From positions 1 through 46,642 of the forward strand of contig NZ_AWXB01000056.1 in assembly GCF_000478985.1 (NCBI RefSeq): a DNA stretch of 46,642 bases. Direction: 5' to 3'. The notes below the pieces were generated by a model. It did no database searches. It saw only the letters and a program-made list of their open reading frames with translations, and was not told the origin of the DNA. Position numbers and translations under genes: made by a program. This document shows, piece by piece, positions 44,529 through 46,642 of the stretch; position 1 is the stretch's first letter, and each line of letters starts with the position of its first letter. The stretch is from Peptoniphilus sp. BV3C26 (GTDB lineage Bacteria > Bacillota > Clostridia > Tissierellales > Peptoniphilaceae).

Positions 44529-45959
44529 ATGAAAGAAAAAAATAAAATTACATTTCATTTTGGCTGGGCAATGTCTTTATTGCCAATGGCAATATTCCTT
44601 ATAACTTGTATACTTTTTTTTATAGTTTTCAAAAGTTTTGACATGAATGCTTTGGCAGTTGGAGGTTTTTTAGGGCTTTTAGTTGGAGCTTTATTTACAA
44701 AAACTTACAGTCAATACTGGAATTCTGTAGTAGAAGGTATAGGGAAATCATCTTCAATTTCAATAATAGTTGTCCTTTTATTAATAGGTATGTTTACAAA
44801 ACTTATGGCAGTAAGTGGAGTATCTCAAGGATTTTTATGGTTAGCTGATAAAGTTGGATTGTATGGTGGTTTATTTACAGCTTTTACTTTTCTTACAACA
44901 TGTTTAATTACAGCAGCAACTGGTTCATCAATAGGAACTTTATTTACAGCATATCCAATTTTATATCCTGCAGGAATTGCTTTAGGATCAAACCCAGGAG
45001 TTTTAGCAGGGGCAATTCTATCAGGAGCAGTTTTTGGAGATAACCTTGCACCAATTTCTGATGTTACCATTGCATCAACGGGAACACAAACTTATAAATA
45101 TAAAGAAGAAACAGCTGATATTGGAGGAACTGTAGCTTACAGATTAAAATATGCCTTAATATCAGGAGCTATAGCTCTTGTATTGTTTGCAATTTTTGGA
45201 GGAAGCAAAACAGAAATAAATAGTATAGGTCATGATATGATGGCTTCTATGAATGCAAAAGGTTTGTGGATGCTTATACCAGTTGTTGTTCTATTAATAA
45301 TATCCATAAAAACAAGCGATATATTTAAAGCAATAACTGGAGGACTGATAAGCGGTATATTAATAGGACTTTTGACAGGAGCATTTACAGCAAATGAAAT
45401 ATTTTCAATTTCAGAAGGCCAACCAGTAGGATTTTTATATAATGGTTTTAACGGAATGGTTGGAATATGCCTTTTCTGTATTTCTCTCTTTGGAATTATG
45501 GGAGTTATGGAAGATAGCGGTGCCTTAGATAAAATAATAGGCTTTTTCTTAAATAGCAATATGGCAAAAACACCAAGAGGAACTGAAATATTAATAGCCC
45601 TAGGTTCTATGATAACAACCTTATTCTTAGGAGGAGTTACCAGTGCATCAGTGCTTACCTTTGGACCTGTTGCCGATGCTATTGGCAAAAAGCATGATTT
45701 GCATCCTTACAGAAGAGCAAATATATTATCATGCTTTGCAAATTCCTTTCCTGCAATAACTCCATTTATAAGTGCCTTTATATTTATTTCCATATCTGTA
45801 ATTATGCCTTTACAAAGTGAATATTCTTTTATTCCATCAATTTCAGCAAGTCAAATATTTTTAGGATGTTTTTATCCAATGGTCATGTTTTTAGTATTAA
45901 TGGCATCAATATTGACAGGCTGGGATAGAAAATTTGAAACAAAAGAAGAAATAAAATGA
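44529..45959 (+). CDS. NhaC family Na+/H+ antiporter-type transporter
   Basis: A 476-residue membrane protein with about 11-12 hydrophobic segments. Motifs: AATGSSIGTL, GAILSGAVFGDNLAPISDVTIASTGTQ (the typical GDxxSPxSDTT-type ion site) and TTLFLGGVTSASVLTFGPV. NhaC relatives exchange Na+ and H+, and some exchange amino-acid substrates and products. In this operon an amino-acid-linked exchange is possible but not shown. AGAGGT precedes its ATG; the stop overlaps the next start by 4 nt. Confidence 0.88.
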   Translation: MKEKNKITFHFGWAMSLLPMAIFLITCILFFIVFKSFDMNALAVGGFLGLLVGALFTKTYSQYWNSVVEGIGKSSSISIIVVLLLIGMFTKLMAVSGVSQGFLWLADKVGLYGGLFTAFTFLTTCLITAATGSSIGTLFTAYPILYPAGIALGSNPGVLAGAILSGAVFGDNLAPISDVTIASTGTQTYKYKEETADIGGTVAYRLKYALISGAIALVLFAIFGGSKTEINSIGHDMMASMNAKGLWMLIPVVVLLIISIKTSDIFKAITGGLISGILIGLLTGAFTANEIFSISEGQPVGFLYNGFNGMVGICLFCISLFGIMGVMEDSGALDKIIGFFLNSNMAKTPRGTEILIALGSMITTLFLGGVTSASVLTFGPVADAIGKKHDLHPYRRANILSCFANSFPAITPFISAFIFISISVIMPLQSEYSFIPSISASQIFLGCFYPMVMFLVLMASILTGWDRKFETKEEIK

Positions 45960-46621
45960 TTGAATTTACAAAAAGAATTAAACTTAACGCAAAAGACAAG
46001 GAAATATTAGATTCCTATAAAACCGTATTAGAAGGCTTATCAGACTACTTGGGGAACGGATTTGAATTTGTTCTTCATAGTTTAGATGACTTGGATAATT
46101 CTGTAATAAAAATAATAAATGGATTTTATACAAACAGAGAAGTAGGATCTCCAATAACAAATTTAGCCTTATCAATGTTGACAAAATTTGAAACGGATAA
46201 AAGTTTAAATTATATTTCTTATTTCAATAAAGATAAAAGTGGAAGAAGGCTTAAATCAACAACAATAGCAATTAAAGGATCTGAAAATAAATTAATAGGT
46301 CTTTTGTGTATAAACTTTTATATGGACACATCTGTAATGGAATTTTTAAATCCATATTTTTATAATCAAGATGATGGGCCAGGACATACGGAGAGTTTTG
46401 TTTCAGAGATAGATGATGTAATAATAAGTGCAATAAATGATGCAAAATTGGAAGTAGAAAAAAATCCTCAAATAAGCAGTACAAATGTAAATAAGGAAAT
46501 AATATTGAGATTAAATGAAAAAGGAATTTTCAATCTTAAAGATTCTGTAATAAAAGTCTCGAAAATTCTTCACATTTCAAAAAATACAGTTTACTTGCAT
46601 TTAAGAAGTATAAAAAAATAA
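45956..46621 (+). CDS. YheO/DauR-type transcriptional regulator
   Basis: A 221-residue regulator with a PAS-like sensor domain of the YheO type (GNGFEFVLHSLDDLDNSVIKI, then LIGLLCINFYMD), about residues 20-120, and a C-terminal winged-helix domain (KEIILRLNEKGIFNLKDSVIKV, ISKNTVYLHLRSIKK). Homologues such as DauR control D-arginine use. Here it probably senses an amino acid and controls its own operon (inference). It overlaps nhaC by 4 nt (ATGA) and ends 21 nt before the window end. Confidence 0.85.
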   Translation: MIEFTKRIKLNAKDKEILDSYKTVLEGLSDYLGNGFEFVLHSLDDLDNSVIKIINGFYTNREVGSPITNLALSMLTKFETDKSLNYISYFNKDKSGRRLKSTTIAIKGSENKLIGLLCINFYMDTSVMEFLNPYFYNQDDGPGHTESFVSEIDDVIISAINDAKLEVEKNPQISSTNVNKEIILRLNEKGIFNLKDSVIKVSKILHISKNTVYLHLRSIKK

Positions 46622-46642
46622 AAAAAGACTCTATTAAATTAA

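Overview
The window is AT-rich, low-GC Firmicutes DNA. The ribosomal operon order, zinc-type S14, amino-acid-fermentation enzymes (ferredoxin-linked 2-oxoacid oxidoreductase, NhaC antiporter, amino-acid decarboxylase) and SLH-anchored surface protein point to an anaerobic Gram-positive coccus of the Tissierellia/Peptoniphilaceae type (Peptoniphilus, Anaerococcus and relatives). The lineage is inferred from gene content, not from a search.

Layout. 1-928: non-coding, filled with copies of a dispersed hairpin repeat. 929-7362: a secreted YcdB/YcdC-domain protein (-), an ABC-F ATPase (+) with one degenerate ATP site, then comF and recD2 (-). 7425-8842: promoter, SAM-I riboswitch with terminator, and metK, whose start codon looks broken in this sequence. 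9028-12955 (-): a five-gene operon of a P-loop ATPase, ferredoxin, and alpha, beta and gamma subunits of a 2-oxoacid:ferredoxin oxidoreductase; gamma carries an extra ferritin-like domain. 13428-16103: nitroreductase (+), UMF1-type MFS transporter and phospholipase-C-like protein (-). 16170-20601 (+): a tightly coupled operon of PLP decarboxylase, zincin metallopeptidase, membrane J-domain protein, frameshifted iron-type alcohol dehydrogenase and an unknown protein. 20728-21846: an orphan HipA-like kinase. 21847-22626: another repeat copy in inverted orientation, then the S10-operon promoter and a structured leader.

22627-36340 (+): the S10-spc-alpha ribosomal superoperon, rpsJ to rplQ, including secY, adk, a KOW protein, infA, rpmJ and rpoA. 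Two small genes (rpmD, rpmJ) are included. No map or rpsD is present. 36341-42277: a strong promoter overlapped by a Fur-like box, driving an 1830-residue secreted protein with BspA-type leucine-rich repeats, an FMN-binding domain and three SLH domains. 42413-43093: TraX-like membrane protein (-). 43291-46621 (+): aminotransferase, NhaC-type antiporter and YheO/DauR-type regulator, which look like one amino-acid catabolic cassette.

Most interesting: the putatively iron-regulated, FMN-binding, cell-wall-anchored LRR protein; the ABC-F protein in which all three elements of one ATP site have decayed together; the oxidoreductase-ferritin fusion; and the dispersed hairpin repeat family. The metK and alcohol dehydrogenase lesions may be real or sequencing errors; the sequence alone cannot decide.
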